Assembly: GCA_020633675.1 (NCBI GenBank)
Contig: JACKDE010000002.1
Coordinates: 682,001 to 746,000 of the forward strand
Direction: 5' to 3'
Source: Deferribacteres bacterium
Lineage (GTDB): Bacteria; Zhuqueibacterota; Zhuqueibacteria; Zhuqueibacterales; Geothermadaptataceae
Length of the DNA: 64,000 bases
Positions 44,711 through 53,624 of the stretch are shown piece by piece. The first letter of the stretch is position 1. Each line of letters begins with the position of its first letter. The translations under genes and the position numbers were made by a program. Under the pieces are notes generated by a model that was not told the DNA's origin, did no database searches, and saw nothing but the letters and a program-made list of their open reading frames with translations.

Positions 44711-47554
44711 ATGCTGAAACAGATTTTTACCGCAATGCTGGCCGTGCTGGTGCTCGGCACAGCAGGCCTGGCCGGGGCACCGAGCGATGACGAACCATCG
44801 AAAATTTTCCCGTACAAATACCAGATGAAAGATTTGAAAAACGGCCTAAGGGTGATCGTCATCCCGACGGACTACCCGAATATCGTGTCGCTGCAGATTC
44901 CGGTGATGACCGGCTCACGCAATGAAATCGAACCTGGAAAAACAGGTTTCGCGCACTTTTTTGAGCACGTCATGTTCCGCGGCACAGAAAAGTTTCCGGC
45001 GGAAAAATATGGCGAATTGCTTAAAAACGCCGGCGCCGATCAAAACGCCTATACCAGCGACGATTTGACCAATTATCACATCACTTTTTCGAAAGAAGAC
45101 TTGGAAACCGTGCTGATGCTGGAGGCGGACCGTTTTCAAAATCTGAAATATTCCGAAGAAGATTTTAAAACCGAAGCACGCGCGGTGCTGGGCGAATACA
45201 ACAAAAATTTCGCCAATCCGATCCGCCGCATTTTCGAAAAACAGCGCGAGGCCGCATTCAAAAAACACACCTATCGTCACACCACTATGGGCTTTATTGA
45301 AGACATCGAAGACATGCCCAACCAATACGATTACAGCCTGAAATTCTTCGACCGCTACTATCGCCCTGAGTACGTTACCATTATTGTCGCTGGCGATGTG
45401 CAAGCCAATAACGTGTTCGCACTGGTCGATAAATACTGGAGCAAATGGCAGCGTGGCAACTACAAGCCGGACATCCCAAAAGAGCCTGCGCCCGATGGCC
45501 CGGTCTACGCGCACGTCGATTGGGAAACACCTACCCTGCCGTGGGTGACGGTGGCGTTTCATGGCCCGGCAGCGTCGGATACCCAGATCGATATGCCGAC
45601 CATGGATGTAATCCAGAGCTTTGCCTTTTCTTCAAGCTCACCATTGTATCAAAAACTGGTGGTGCAGGAGCAAAAAGTCGATCAGCTTTTCCCATACTTC
45701 CCGGATCGCGCGGATCCCTATCTGCTGACCGTGGGCGCGCGGGTGAAAGATCCGGCTGACATGGCATACGTCCGTGACGAAATTCTGAAGGCGTTTGCAC
45801 AATTGCGGCTTGAAGCGCCGTCGGCAAAGCGCCTGGCGGATATTAAAGGCAATTTGAAATATTCGTTTGCCAACGGCATGGACAATTCGGAGGCGATCGC
45901 CGGCGCTATCGTCAGCTACGTGGCCCGCACCCGCGATCCTGAAACGCTCAATCGCGTTTATCAACTTTACGACCAGGTGACGGCTGAAAATGTCAAAGCG
46001 ATGGCAAATAAATATTTTACCGATAAAGGGCTGGTAGTGGTGACTCTTGGGCATGGCGAAATGGCGCCGGAAGCGAGCGAAAGCGGCTCGGTCGATGCCT
46101 TTGCCACAGCGGATGCAATGGATGCACCCAAGATCGAATCGGTGCTGATGCAGAGCAGCTCTCCGATTGTCAATTTCCGCTTTCTATTCAATGTCGGCGC
46201 GGCGCTCGATCCGGAAGGCAAAGAAGGCCTGGCCAATCTGACCGCAGCGATGGTGACTGACGCTGGCAGCCAGGCGATGAAATACGCCGACATTCAAAAA
46301 GCCCTGTTCCCGATGGCAGCCGGATTCGGCTATCAGGTCGACAAGGAAATGACGGTTTTGGGCGGTGCGACCCACAAAGACAACCTGATGGGCTATTACG
46401 ACATCATCTCGCAGCAATTGCTGTCGCCGGCTTGGGATGCGGACGATTTCACGCGCGTCAAAACCAATATGATCAATGCCGTAAAAGTCGGTCTGCGCGA
46501 CAACAACGAAGAAGAACTCGGCAAGGAAGTGCTGTACGAAATGGTGTATCGCAACCATCCGTATGGCCATCTCAACATGGGGCATCTCGCCGCTTTGGAG
46601 TCGATCACCATCGATGATGTCAAGGCGTTTTACGCACAGCATTACACTCGCGCCAATTTGGTGCTCGGCCTGGCCGGTGACTACCCGGATGCTTTTTTGA
46701 ACAAAATATACCGCGATTTGGGCAGCCTGCCTGCGGGCGAGGCCGCAAAAATTGCGTTACCAGCGCCGGAAAAAATCGATGGCTATGAAGCGGAGATCGT
46801 TCAAAAGGAGACGCGCTCGACCGCGATTTCGTTCGGTTTCCCGATAACCATCAACCGTTCGCACCCTGATTTCGCTGCGCTGTGGCTGGTGCGCTCGTAT
46901 TTCGGCGAGCACCGCTCATCCAATAGCCATATCTATCAACGCATCCGCGAAGTGCGCGGCATGAACTACGGCGACTATGCTTACATCGAGTACTTTCCGC
47001 GCGGCATGTTCCAGTTTCATCCCGATCCGAACCTCGGACGGCAGCAGCAGATCTTTCAAGTGTGGATTCGTCCGGTCGTGGCAGGCAACGGCCATTTTGC
47101 CTTGCGCGCGGCCATGTACGAGCTCAACAAGCTGATCGAAAACGGCATGAACCAGGAAGATTTTGAAGCGACGCGCAATTACTTGTTGAAATTTGTCAAC
47201 ATCCTGACCAAAACCCAGGATCGCCAGCTTGGCTATGCGCTCGACAGCGAATACTATGGCATCGGCACCTTCACGGATTACATCAGTGGCAAGCTCAAGA
47301 ACTTGACCCTGGCGGATGTCAATCGCGTCATCAAAACTTACTTGCAGGATGACAATGTCAAGTTCGTTTTCATTACCAAAGATGCCGAGGGCTTGCGCGA
47401 CAACCTGCTCAGCAATGCCACCTCGCCGATGAAATACGATGCGGAAAAACCGGAAGCCCTGCTTGCCGAAGACAAAATCATCCAGGATTACAAGCTCGAT
47501 TTCAAACCGGAAAAGGTCAAAATTCGGCCATTGGAAGAAGTGTTTCAAGACTGA
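44711..47554 (+). CDS. M16-family (insulinase-type) zinc peptidase, two-domain
   Basis: 947 aa with a signal peptide ending GLAGA. The inverted zinc motif H82-F-F-E85-H86 with a third ligand Glu near 162 (EARAVLGEYNK) is intact in the first catalytic half. The second half (roughly 460-947) is the inactive M16C/R-type partner with FYAQHYTRANLVLGLAGD and a conserved IYQRIREVRGMNYGDYAY segment. Together they form the clamshell that degrades short peptides in the periplasm. GCGGAGGAG is the ribosome site. It stands alone. Confidence 0.94.
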   Translation: MLKQIFTAMLAVLVLGTAGLAGAPSDDEPSKIFPYKYQMKDLKNGLRVIVIPTDYPNIVSLQIPVMTGSRNEIEPGKTGFAHFFEHVMFRGTEKFPAEKYGELLKNAGADQNAYTSDDLTNYHITFSKEDLETVLMLEADRFQNLKYSEEDFKTEARAVLGEYNKNFANPIRRIFEKQREAAFKKHTYRHTTMGFIEDIEDMPNQYDYSLKFFDRYYRPEYVTIIVAGDVQANNVFALVDKYWSKWQRGNYKPDIPKEPAPDGPVYAHVDWETPTLPWVTVAFHGPAASDTQIDMPTMDVIQSFAFSSSSPLYQKLVVQEQKVDQLFPYFPDRADPYLLTVGARVKDPADMAYVRDEILKAFAQLRLEAPSAKRLADIKGNLKYSFANGMDNSEAIAGAIVSYVARTRDPETLNRVYQLYDQVTAENVKAMANKYFTDKGLVVVTLGHGEMAPEASESGSVDAFATADAMDAPKIESVLMQSSSPIVNFRFLFNVGAALDPEGKEGLANLTAAMVTDAGSQAMKYADIQKALFPMAAGFGYQVDKEMTVLGGATHKDNLMGYYDIISQQLLSPAWDADDFTRVKTNMINAVKVGLRDNNEEELGKEVLYEMVYRNHPYGHLNMGHLAALESITIDDVKAFYAQHYTRANLVLGLAGDYPDAFLNKIYRDLGSLPAGEAAKIALPAPEKIDGYEAEIVQKETRSTAISFGFPITINRSHPDFAALWLVRSYFGEHRSSNSHIYQRIREVRGMNYGDYAYIEYFPRGMFQFHPDPNLGRQQQIFQVWIRPVVAGNGHFALRAAMYELNKLIENGMNQEDFEATRNYLLKFVNILTKTQDRQLGYALDSEYYGIGTFTDYISGKLKNLTLADVNRVIKTYLQDDNVKFVFITKDAEGLRDNLLSNATSPMKYDAEKPEALLAEDKIIQDYKLDFKPEKVKIRPLEEVFQD

Positions 47555-47571
47555 GAGTAGGTTCAATAAAA

Positions 47572-47605
47572 GGTTGGGGCGATCCGCCGGGTCGCCCGTG
47601 CAACC
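47572..47605. repeat. Long hairpin after the M16 gene
   Basis: Outer stem GGTTG/CAACC and inner stem GGGCGA/TCGCCC enclose a 9-nt loop. It begins 18 nt after the M16 stop but has no T run, so it may be a terminator-like hairpin or a dispersed repeat. Confidence 0.5.
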
Positions 47606-47687
47606 GTAGCTGATGAAATGTGCAGAGCATCCTTCGCTTCAAATTTGAAGTGATGGGTGCTCATTTTTTATGAAATTTGAGGCAAAA

Positions 47688-47990
47688 ATGAAGGTGATTG
47701 CAGATTTGTGTGTGGTGCCGCTTGGTGTGGGTGTTTCGGTATCAAAATACATTGCCGCATGCGAAAAGGTGCTGCGCGAAGCGGGCTTACAGATCCAACT
47801 GCACGCGTACGGCACCAACATTGAAGGTGATTGGGAAGTGGTATTTGGTGCTATCAAGCGCTGCCATGAAGCGGTACACGAAATGGGTGCACCACGAATT
47901 TCAACGACTTTGAAGTTCGGCACCCGTACGGATCGTACGCAAACCATGGCTGATAAAGTGCAGAGTGTGCAGGAAAAATTGGCTGGCTAA
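47688..47990 (+). CDS. MTH1187/YkoF-like thiamine-binding protein
   Basis: 100 aa. GAGG lies 6 nt before the ATG at 47688. The family pattern is clear: MKVIADLCVVPLGVGVSVSKYIAACEKVLREAGLQIQLHAYGTNIEGDWEVVFGAIKRCHEAVHEMGAPRISTTLKFGTRTDR. Members of this DUF77 family are ferredoxin-like dimers; some bind thiamine. Thiamine handling is plausible but unproven here, since no thiamine genes lie near. It converges on the methyltransferase gene with only 10 bp between. Confidence 0.9.
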   Translation: MKVIADLCVVPLGVGVSVSKYIAACEKVLREAGLQIQLHAYGTNIEGDWEVVFGAIKRCHEAVHEMGAPRISTTLKFGTRTDRTQTMADKVQSVQEKLAG

Positions 47991-48000
47991 GTTGCCCTGA

Positions 48001-48630
48001 CTATGCTTCCTTTTGTTTGCGCAGAATGAAAGATTGAAAACAGGCACGATCTGTGACACCCACATCGATGCTTTTGAAATAGACAATTTCAAAATACTTC
48101 TGGGCGAGTTCAGTGAGTCGTTCGGTGGAGTGGTAAGAGTAAAAGCGGCCCTCTTGTTGCCGGCCGTAGTGAAAAATACCCTCCTTGTCTTCGCCGCCGT
48201 ACATGCCGAGGTAAAAAAGCCCATCCGGTATCAGTAAGCTGCGGATGTTGTTGAGCACTCCCGCAATCGCTGCTTTTGGGACGTGCAGCAGGCAGTTGAT
48301 TGCGTAGATCGCCTCAAAAGATGCAGGTGGAAAATCCAGATGCAAAAAATCCATCGCATAGGCGGTGAGGCCCTTTTGCTGGCAGCGCTTTACCATCGTC
48401 GGGGAAAGGTCTGTGCAGATGACCTCCAGGCCACGCTGCTGAAAAAAATGGCTGTCCTGTCCGGTTCCTGCGCCAACTTCAAGAAAGCGGTGTTTCTTTT
48501 CCCGCAGAAGATAATTTAAAAATTGCTGCCGCTCTTCCAGCTTCCACGCGACCTTGGGTGCGCGATCGCGCAAAGCTGCATCCCGATCATAAAATAGCCG
48601 CAAATCAAATAATATGTCATCATATCGCAT
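48001..48630 (-). CDS. Class I SAM-dependent methyltransferase
   Basis: About 209 aa from the ATG at 48630. The Rossmann motifs are visible: RFLEVGAGTGQDSHFFQQRG (motif I, SAM binding), EVICTDLSPTMVKRCQQKG (acidic end of beta-2), MDFLHLDFPPASFEAIYAINCLLHVPKA (motif IV area) and LLIPDGLFYLGMYGG. The acceptor is unknown. An upstream ATG at 48654 lacks a better ribosome site. It lies just downstream of the secreted VOC gene on the same strand. Confidence 0.9.
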   Translation of the reverse strand: MRYDDILFDLRLFYDRDAALRDRAPKVAWKLEERQQFLNYLLREKKHRFLEVGAGTGQDSHFFQQRGLEVICTDLSPTMVKRCQQKGLTAYAMDFLHLDFPPASFEAIYAINCLLHVPKAAIAGVLNNIRSLLIPDGLFYLGMYGGEDKEGIFHYGRQQEGRFYSYHSTERLTELAQKYFEIVYFKSIDVGVTDRACFQSFILRKQKEA

Positions 48631-48675
48631 TTTGATTTCCAGTAAAATGGCCAAAATTTGCTGCTAACTCGGGCA

Positions 48676-49158
48676 CTATTCATCACTGAGCTTTGAAAAC
48701 AACTGAATCGTGTTACCGTCCGGATCGCGAAGCTGCAAAATGCGCTGGTTGAATTGTTTAAATTCGACAATACGCGGGCGTTCGCCTATCGCCTTTTCCA
48801 CCCTGTCGGCAACCGCGTCGATATCGGGAACAGCAAATCCAACCTTCCGAAATCCCAATGCACGCCCCACTTTTTGTGCGCGCTGATCATAAATGATCTC
48901 AACGAAAAGGTGCTCGTCTCTGACGTTTTCTATGCGCCAGGTTCCATCATCTGCCTGCGATCCACCGATTTTCTGAAGTCCGAACACAGTGCAATACCAT
49001 TGCATGGAAGTATCGACATCACTGGCGATGACAGCAAAGTATTGCGGTGGGATGGGCGCATCGACCCAGGCCCGTGTTGTTTCTTGTGCTTGCGCATATC
49101 CGAAAAAGAAAATGAATGTGATTAGGGTGCAAGCGCTTTGAATCACCTTGGTTTTCAT
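48676..49158 (-). CDS. Secreted VOC-family protein
   Basis: About 160 aa from the ATG at 49158 (GAGG at 9 nt). It has a signal peptide (IQSACTLITFIFFFGYAQAQ). The mature part is a single glyoxalase/VOC unit: YFAVIASDVDTSMQWYCTVFGLQKIG...HLFVEIIYD...RKVGFAVPDIDAVADRVEKA...RILQLRDPDGNTIQLFSK, with the DPDGN turn and terminal Gln in place of the usual Glu. Export of a VOC protein is uncommon. Function is unknown, and the metal site looks incomplete. Confidence 0.8.
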   Translation of the reverse strand: MKTKVIQSACTLITFIFFFGYAQAQETTRAWVDAPIPPQYFAVIASDVDTSMQWYCTVFGLQKIGGSQADDGTWRIENVRDEHLFVEIIYDQRAQKVGRALGFRKVGFAVPDIDAVADRVEKAIGERPRIVEFKQFNQRILQLRDPDGNTIQLFSKLSDE

Positions 49159-49496
49159 GGTCACTGTCCTCATACCAGCTAAGTTTTTTTAAATTACCCA
49201 TCTTGCTTATTATGTAAATTCGCCCCTTAGAAGATAAGGAATGCGTGCTTCACAGAACGAAGATGTGAATTTATGTTAGGGGAGGCAAGCGGAAACGACT
49301 TTGGAGTAGATATGGTGGAACTGATATTGCTGAGTGAACAAGCATTTAAAATTGCAGCAGCACTGGCTTGTGATAATGGTGCCTTTAAGAAAAATGTGCC
49401 GTGTTTTGAAAGAACGACTTAATCGCTTTTCGGTTCGTTCGTTTTGAATGAGCAAAGGGAGCGTAGACGCTCGTAGAGTGATTCTTGGGGGGCGAA
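49159..49496. other. Gene-free region
   Basis: About 340 bp. A GAGCG/CGCTC hairpin near 49459-49472 followed on the minus strand by CCTTTG may end the small membrane-protein transcript. Otherwise nothing is recognised. Confidence 0.35.
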
Positions 49497-49694
49497 TTAA
49501 TCTCTGTTTTTCTGTTCTTTTTCCTTCAATGCTTTTCTCTTGTCCTCCCTGCATTTATAAAAATAAGCTCCAACCGCAATCAGTACAATACCGATAAAAT
49601 AAATCCAATTGTTTCGCTCTGTGTTCTGAATGATGATGAGCATACCGGAAATGCTAAAAAGCAACTCAAGAGCGAGTAATTTTGGATATTTCAT
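49497..49694 (-). CDS. Small two-TM membrane protein, hypothetical
   Basis: 65 aa from the ATG at 49694, preceded by GCGAGG. Two hydrophobic spans (LLALELLFSISGMLIII and WIYFIGIVLIAVGAYFY) flank a short charged loop. The C-terminus is strongly basic/acidic (KCREDKRKALKEKEQKNRD) and cytoplasmic by the positive-inside rule. A longer upstream reading lacks membrane or domain features. No family is recognised. Confidence 0.6.
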   Translation of the reverse strand: MKYPKLLALELLFSISGMLIIIQNTERNNWIYFIGIVLIAVGAYFYKCREDKRKALKEKEQKNRD

Positions 49695-50049
49695 TACAGC
49701 CTCGCAAGGGTATAATGAACATGCGGGATTCCCAGGATACAATGTACACACATCCGCTCGCCACTTGGCTGCTCTGCTTCCATGCGGCAAGTCCGCTGCT
49801 TGCTTCTCCTTATCTTCCTGCCCTCGGGCACGCCGGAATCCATGGATGATGCCGCGCACTGATTAATAACGTAGAGCTTTCATTCATTTTGCGCAAAGCC
49901 TTTCGGTCAGATATTGGGAAGCAGCGGGAGTGAGATGCGAGCTCGCTTTGATTGAAAGTCAATTGCATTACTGAGCTCGATTTATATGGTGAAATTGAGC
50001 GATTTAAAATGGCGCAGCAATTCAATTATCTCGCGCAAAATAATCGTTT
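49695..50049. other. Gene-free region
   Basis: About 355 bp between two minus-strand genes. No supported gene, terminator or repeat was found. Confidence 0.35.
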
Positions 50050-50700
50050 TTACACCAATCCATGCTCTTTAAGCGCATCTTCCACTTCCTGCAAAAAGGT
50101 CTTTTTGCCTTCCGGCGAACGAATGTCGCAATGTTCGACGCTAATCGTATGCAAAGGAATGCCATATTTCTTTTGGCAAACCTGCGGAAAGGTCGAGTAA
50201 TAGGCGTTCAATCCGGCTAAAAAAGCAGCATCAATGCCGGCTTCTTCCTCGCGCCCGCGAATTCGAATCCGTTTCAATAGCGTTTCTATGTAATCAACCG
50301 TCAGCATCAAAATCAAATCAGGGTGTCGCAAGTCGCGATTGAGTCGATCAAAATACTCAAAATATAAGTCCAATTCACGGTTGTTCATATTTCCCAAACC
50401 ATGCAAGTATTTCGCGAAGATTTCGGGATCTTCATACAAAGTCCGGTCTTGAATGCTGCTTTTCGGTACTGTTCGTATCAATTCATAATGTTCCACCCGT
50501 CGGATCAAAAACTCCAGCTGTAGCGTGAAAGACCATCGTTGCATGTCAGAATAATAGTCCCGAAGAAAACGATTGTCGATCACCGGCTCATCAAACAATT
50601 CAAAACCAAAGTGTTGACTGATGAGCTTTGCGGCTGTTGTCTTTCCAACTCCAATATTGCCTGCCATGGACACAAATAGCTTTTTTGTTGTGTTTTTCAC
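50050..50700 (-). CDS. Deoxynucleoside kinase (dAdo/dGuo kinase family)
   Basis: 216 aa, GTG start; an internal ATG at 50666 would cut off the first beta strand. The P-loop GNIGVGKTT is followed by ELFDEPVIDNRFLRDYY (substrate-binding Glu), FLIRRVEHY, QDRTLYEDPEIFA (the DRS-type catalytic/specificity motif), DLILMLTVDYIETLLKRIRIRGREEEAGI (lid with Arg residues) and YYSTFPQV. It phosphorylates deoxynucleosides for salvage. Fit to the dNK family is close over the full length. No salvage partners are nearby. Confidence 0.93.
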   Translation of the reverse strand: MKNTTKKLFVSMAGNIGVGKTTAAKLISQHFGFELFDEPVIDNRFLRDYYSDMQRWSFTLQLEFLIRRVEHYELIRTVPKSSIQDRTLYEDPEIFAKYLHGLGNMNNRELDLYFEYFDRLNRDLRHPDLILMLTVDYIETLLKRIRIRGREEEAGIDAAFLAGLNAYYSTFPQVCQKKYGIPLHTISVEHCDIRSPEGKKTFLQEVEDALKEHGLV

Positions 50701-51188
50701 GATTTTTAATAGCCCTTACTTAAGCGGTGAACTTCATTCCGAATCAATTTTTTAGCCGAAACATTATAAATACAGAAGATCAAAATCGATATGGGCCAAC
50801 ACATTAGTGTTCGAGTTGACTGAATCCATGCCAGATACCTTTGTGCTGATAGGGCAAGAATCACCCATTTTCAAGAAAGGTACAGCGATGATAGACAATG
50901 GGCAAGATGCACATTTGCTCCGGAGAAAGCAAGCGGAAACGCGTGGGCGAACAGGTGTGGTTAATTTGCTGGCATAAAGCCTGAAGAGCCGTTCTACGCT
51001 GCGAACAGCTTGGAGCACACGAATGAAATCTGTTTGCCGGGCTTAAAAATTATGGTGGTGGTAACGCGCGGAAATTCATACCATCAAGTGCCATCAAATG
51101 CCATCTGAGAGTTTGTGTCCTTGTCCTTACATGCTTGCATTTTAAGCGTATTATTTGCACATTAAAAAAAATGCGAGGGGAGGATAAC
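50701..51188. other. Gene-free region
   Basis: About 490 bp between divergent genes. It includes the 10-bp tandem repeats at 51081-51110; no supported coding frame. Confidence 0.4.
51081..51110. repeat. Three 10-bp direct repeats (CCATCAARTG)
   Basis: CCATCAAGTG, CCATCAAATG and CCATCTGAGA are head to tail, spaced one helical turn, about 80-110 bp before the PH-domain gene. Helical phasing is compatible with a cooperative protein-binding site. Confidence 0.45.
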
Positions 51189-51629
51189 ATGCAATACAAA
51201 CTCAGACCTGCCTGGCGCAAACAGTGGTTTTTAACCGGCGTAGCCGTTCTACTTCTATTCTTGCCGTTTTTACCACAGATTGATTCCTTCGGCACACCCA
51301 CTGAAATTGATCTGAATTTCAATCTTGCCATCATTGAAATACCGTTTTTTCTCGCATGTCTTGTCATTCTTGTTCGGCATTTTGCCTGGCGCTATAGTGT
51401 TGAGAATGCGACTATCGAAAGCCGGCATGGCATTATCGCCAGGGAAATCCGCTCCATCCGAGTGGCGGATTTGCGTAATATCAATGTGAAACAGTCGATC
51501 TTCCAAAGGCTGATCGGGATCGGAGATGTGGAATTCAGCAGTTCTGGAACCGCTGGCGTCGAAGTTGTTTTTTATGGTGTCCATAATCCGATGGCCGTAA
51601 TGCATGAAGTGCAAAAAATGGTAGGTTAA
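51189..51629 (+). CDS. PH-domain (bPH2/YdbT-like) membrane protein
   Basis: 146 aa. The GGGGAGG ribosome site fixes the ATG at 51189. The N-terminal half has two TM spans (about 13-32 and 43-63). The C-terminal part is a bacterial PH domain: FAWRYSVENATIESRHGIIAREIRSIRVADLRNINVKQSIFQRLIGIGDVEFSSSGTAGVEVVFYGVHNP. Such proteins are of unknown function at the cytoplasmic membrane. It is 71 bp upstream of the sigma-54 activator on the same strand and may be co-transcribed. Confidence 0.88.
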   Translation: MQYKLRPAWRKQWFLTGVAVLLLFLPFLPQIDSFGTPTEIDLNFNLAIIEIPFFLACLVILVRHFAWRYSVENATIESRHGIIAREIRSIRVADLRNINVKQSIFQRLIGIGDVEFSSSGTAGVEVVFYGVHNPMAVMHEVQKMVG

Positions 51630-51700
51630 ACCGATTGAATTAGAAAAAGGTTACTCAAAAAGCTGAACAGCTCTCATTGCGAAGCTCAAAGACGCAAAAA

Positions 51701-53050
51701 ATGGAAATGAAGCCAGAAAACCCGCTATCCCCGGATGATGCAAAAACAATACTCGATTGCATAGCTGATGGGGTTTTTACTGTCAACAAAGACATGCGTA
51801 TTGCCTACTTCAATAAAACGGCGGAAAAAATGACGGGCATTCCGCAGCATCAAGCGATCGGACAATATTGTTTTGAGGTGCTGCGCGCCAATATATGCCA
51901 AAAAACCTGTGCCCTGAAATGCACTTTCGAAACGGGCAAGAGTATCAGCAACGTCGGTGTGAATATCCTGCGCGCTGATGGCACGGAGATTCCGGTCAGT
52001 ATCAGCACAGCTGTTCTCAAGGATCGGGATGGCAATATCGTCGGAGGTGTGGAATCGTTTCGCGATCTTTCCGCACTCGAAGAATTAAAGAAAGAAATCA
52101 AGCGCACCTACACTTTTGAAGATATCGTTTCTAAAAACCACCGCATATTGCAGATTTTTGATATTCTGCCCAATATTGCAGAGAATGAAACCACAGTTTT
52201 GCTCCAGGGACCCAGCGGCACAGGCAAAGAGCTTTTTGCGCGTGCGATTCACAACTTAAGCCTGCGGAAAAAAAGACCCTTTATTGCGGTAAACTGTGGG
52301 GCTTTGCCTGACACTTTGCTGGAGTCCGAGCTTTTCGGTTACGTAAAAGGGGCATTTACCGACGCGAAAAAAGACAAGCCTGGCCGTTTCGCTCTGGCGA
52401 AAGGCGGAACGATTTTGCTGGATGAGGTCGACAGCCTGTCGCCTTCTACCCAGGTAAAGCTACTGCGCGTGATTCAGGAAAAGGAGTTTGAGCCCCTCGG
52501 TGCAACCACACCAGTGAAGGCGAATGTGCGCATCATTGCAGCGACGAAAGAAAACCTTGCCCAGCTTGTCAGAAAGGGGGATTTCAGAGATGATCTGTTT
52601 TTCCGCCTGAATGTGATTCGTATTGATTTGCCGCCGCTCGTCGAACGGCGGGATGACATTCCGCTGCTCGTCAACCATTTCATTGACAAATTCAACCGCA
52701 AGATGGACAGGCAGATCGAACGTGTTTCGGATGATGTGCTGGCCCTCTTGATGCGCTATCTCTTTCCCGGTAACGTGCGCGAACTCGAAAATATCATTGA
52801 GCATGCCTTTGTCATGTGTCGGGAAATTGAAATTCAGCTTGAACACCTCCCCGCCGAATTGCTTCACGATCCAGTGCTGACCGAACTGAGCGCACCTCAT
52901 ATCGCAATACAAGCGAGCAACTTCGAGCGTCGAAAAATTCTCACTGCACTCGAAAAACACGGCTGGCAAAGGGCTGAAACGGCCAGTGCGCTTCGCATGC
53001 ACCGTGCCACGCTTTGGCGCAAGATGAAAAAATACGGTTTACTGAAATGA
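51701..53050 (+). CDS. Sigma-54-dependent activator with Cys-rich PAS domain
   Basis: 449 aa from the ATG at 51701 (a TTG start 8 codons upstream is possible; both ribosome sites are weak). Residues about 10-125 form a PAS domain with a Cys cluster at 57, 66, 70 and 74 (C-x8-C-x3-C-x3-C), suited to an Fe-S cluster, haem or metal. The AAA+ domain has Walker A GPSGTGKE (170-177), GAFTDA (217-222), ILLDEVDSL (Walker B) and FRLNVIRIDLPPLVERRDDIP. The Fis-type HTH at the end (RAETASALRMHRATLWRKMKKYG) binds DNA. The TGTTGC dyad and -24/-12 promoter directly after it are probable targets. Confidence 0.92.
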   Translation: MEMKPENPLSPDDAKTILDCIADGVFTVNKDMRIAYFNKTAEKMTGIPQHQAIGQYCFEVLRANICQKTCALKCTFETGKSISNVGVNILRADGTEIPVSISTAVLKDRDGNIVGGVESFRDLSALEELKKEIKRTYTFEDIVSKNHRILQIFDILPNIAENETTVLLQGPSGTGKELFARAIHNLSLRKKRPFIAVNCGALPDTLLESELFGYVKGAFTDAKKDKPGRFALAKGGTILLDEVDSLSPSTQVKLLRVIQEKEFEPLGATTPVKANVRIIAATKENLAQLVRKGDFRDDLFFRLNVIRIDLPPLVERRDDIPLLVNHFIDKFNRKMDRQIERVSDDVLALLMRYLFPGNVRELENIIEHAFVMCREIEIQLEHLPAELLHDPVLTELSAPHIAIQASNFERRKILTALEKHGWQRAETASALRMHRATLWRKMKKYGLLK

Positions 53051-53063
53051 TGAATGTGGTGTT

Positions 53064-53108
53064 GCAAATGTTGCGGATGTTGCGTAGCGGCTGTGCAACA
53101 TTGCAACG
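53064..53108. promoter_or_regulatory. TGTTGC inverted-repeat cluster, candidate activator site
   Basis: Three TGTTGC copies (starting near 53064, 53074 and 53083) face two copies of the complement (GCAACA, TTGCAAC) at 53096-53108. The long dyad GTTGCAAATGTTGC/GCAACATTGCAAC is imperfect by one base. It lies about 120-160 bp before the predicted sigma-54 start. Confidence 0.6.
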
Positions 53109-53194
53109 CTTCTCCTGCTATTTCTGTAAATTCCTATCTGCCTGCTGATTTTTAAGCTCAAATCCAATCAATAAAAAATCCACTTTTTGCAGTT

Positions 53195-53211
53195 TTGGTC
53201 TGCATGTTGCG
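53195..53211 (+). promoter_or_regulatory. Probable sigma-54 promoter of the NifX-like gene
   Basis: TTGGTCTGCATGTTGC has GG and GC exactly 10 nt apart and a TTGC -12 element, though the -24 box beyond TTGG is poor. Start of transcription near 53222 is 17 nt before the ATG. Confidence 0.5.
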
Positions 53212-53238
53212 TTCTTTGATATCAAAAGGAGGACGCTC

Positions 53239-53553
53239 ATGAAGACGATTGCGATTCCAACATTTGGCTGCCGTGTCTCCCCGCGGCTGGATTGCGCCGA
53301 AAGCCTTCTGATTTTCACAACACAAAATGAAAAGATCGAGAAACGCGAGGAAATAAGATTGATAAAAAATTCGCCGTTGGTAAGCGTGGCAATGCTTAAA
53401 GAATTGCAGGTTGATGTTTTGATTTGCGGCGGGGTCACCAAAACCATGGCTAATAAACTTGAATCCGATGAACTGGAAGTCATTTCCTGGGTCAGTGGAG
53501 ACGCGGAAGACGTTCTCGGCCGCTATCTGTCTGGCGAAAAATTCGAAAGTTGA
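53239..53553 (+). CDS. Dinitrogenase FeMo-cofactor biosynthesis (NifX/NifB-C) domain protein
   Basis: 104 aa. AGGAGGACGCTC precedes the ATG. The NifX/NifB C-terminal fold is visible: MKTIAIPTFGCRVSPRLDCAESLLIFTT...SVAMLKELQVDVLICGGVTKTMANKLESDELEVISWVSGDAEDVLGRYLSG. Small single-domain members bind Fe-S or Fe-Mo clusters or sit in unknown metal-cluster pathways in organisms without nitrogenase. The ICGG motif is present. It follows the Cys-rich sigma-54 activator and a -24/-12 promoter, which suggests the activator controls it. Confidence 0.9.
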   Translation: MKTIAIPTFGCRVSPRLDCAESLLIFTTQNEKIEKREEIRLIKNSPLVSVAMLKELQVDVLICGGVTKTMANKLESDELEVISWVSGDAEDVLGRYLSGEKFES

Positions 53554-53624
53554 ATTCAATCGCGCATGCCATTCCGCAGGAATCTATTTGTTGTATCAGT
53601 TTTCACCGACGAGAGGATAAAATA

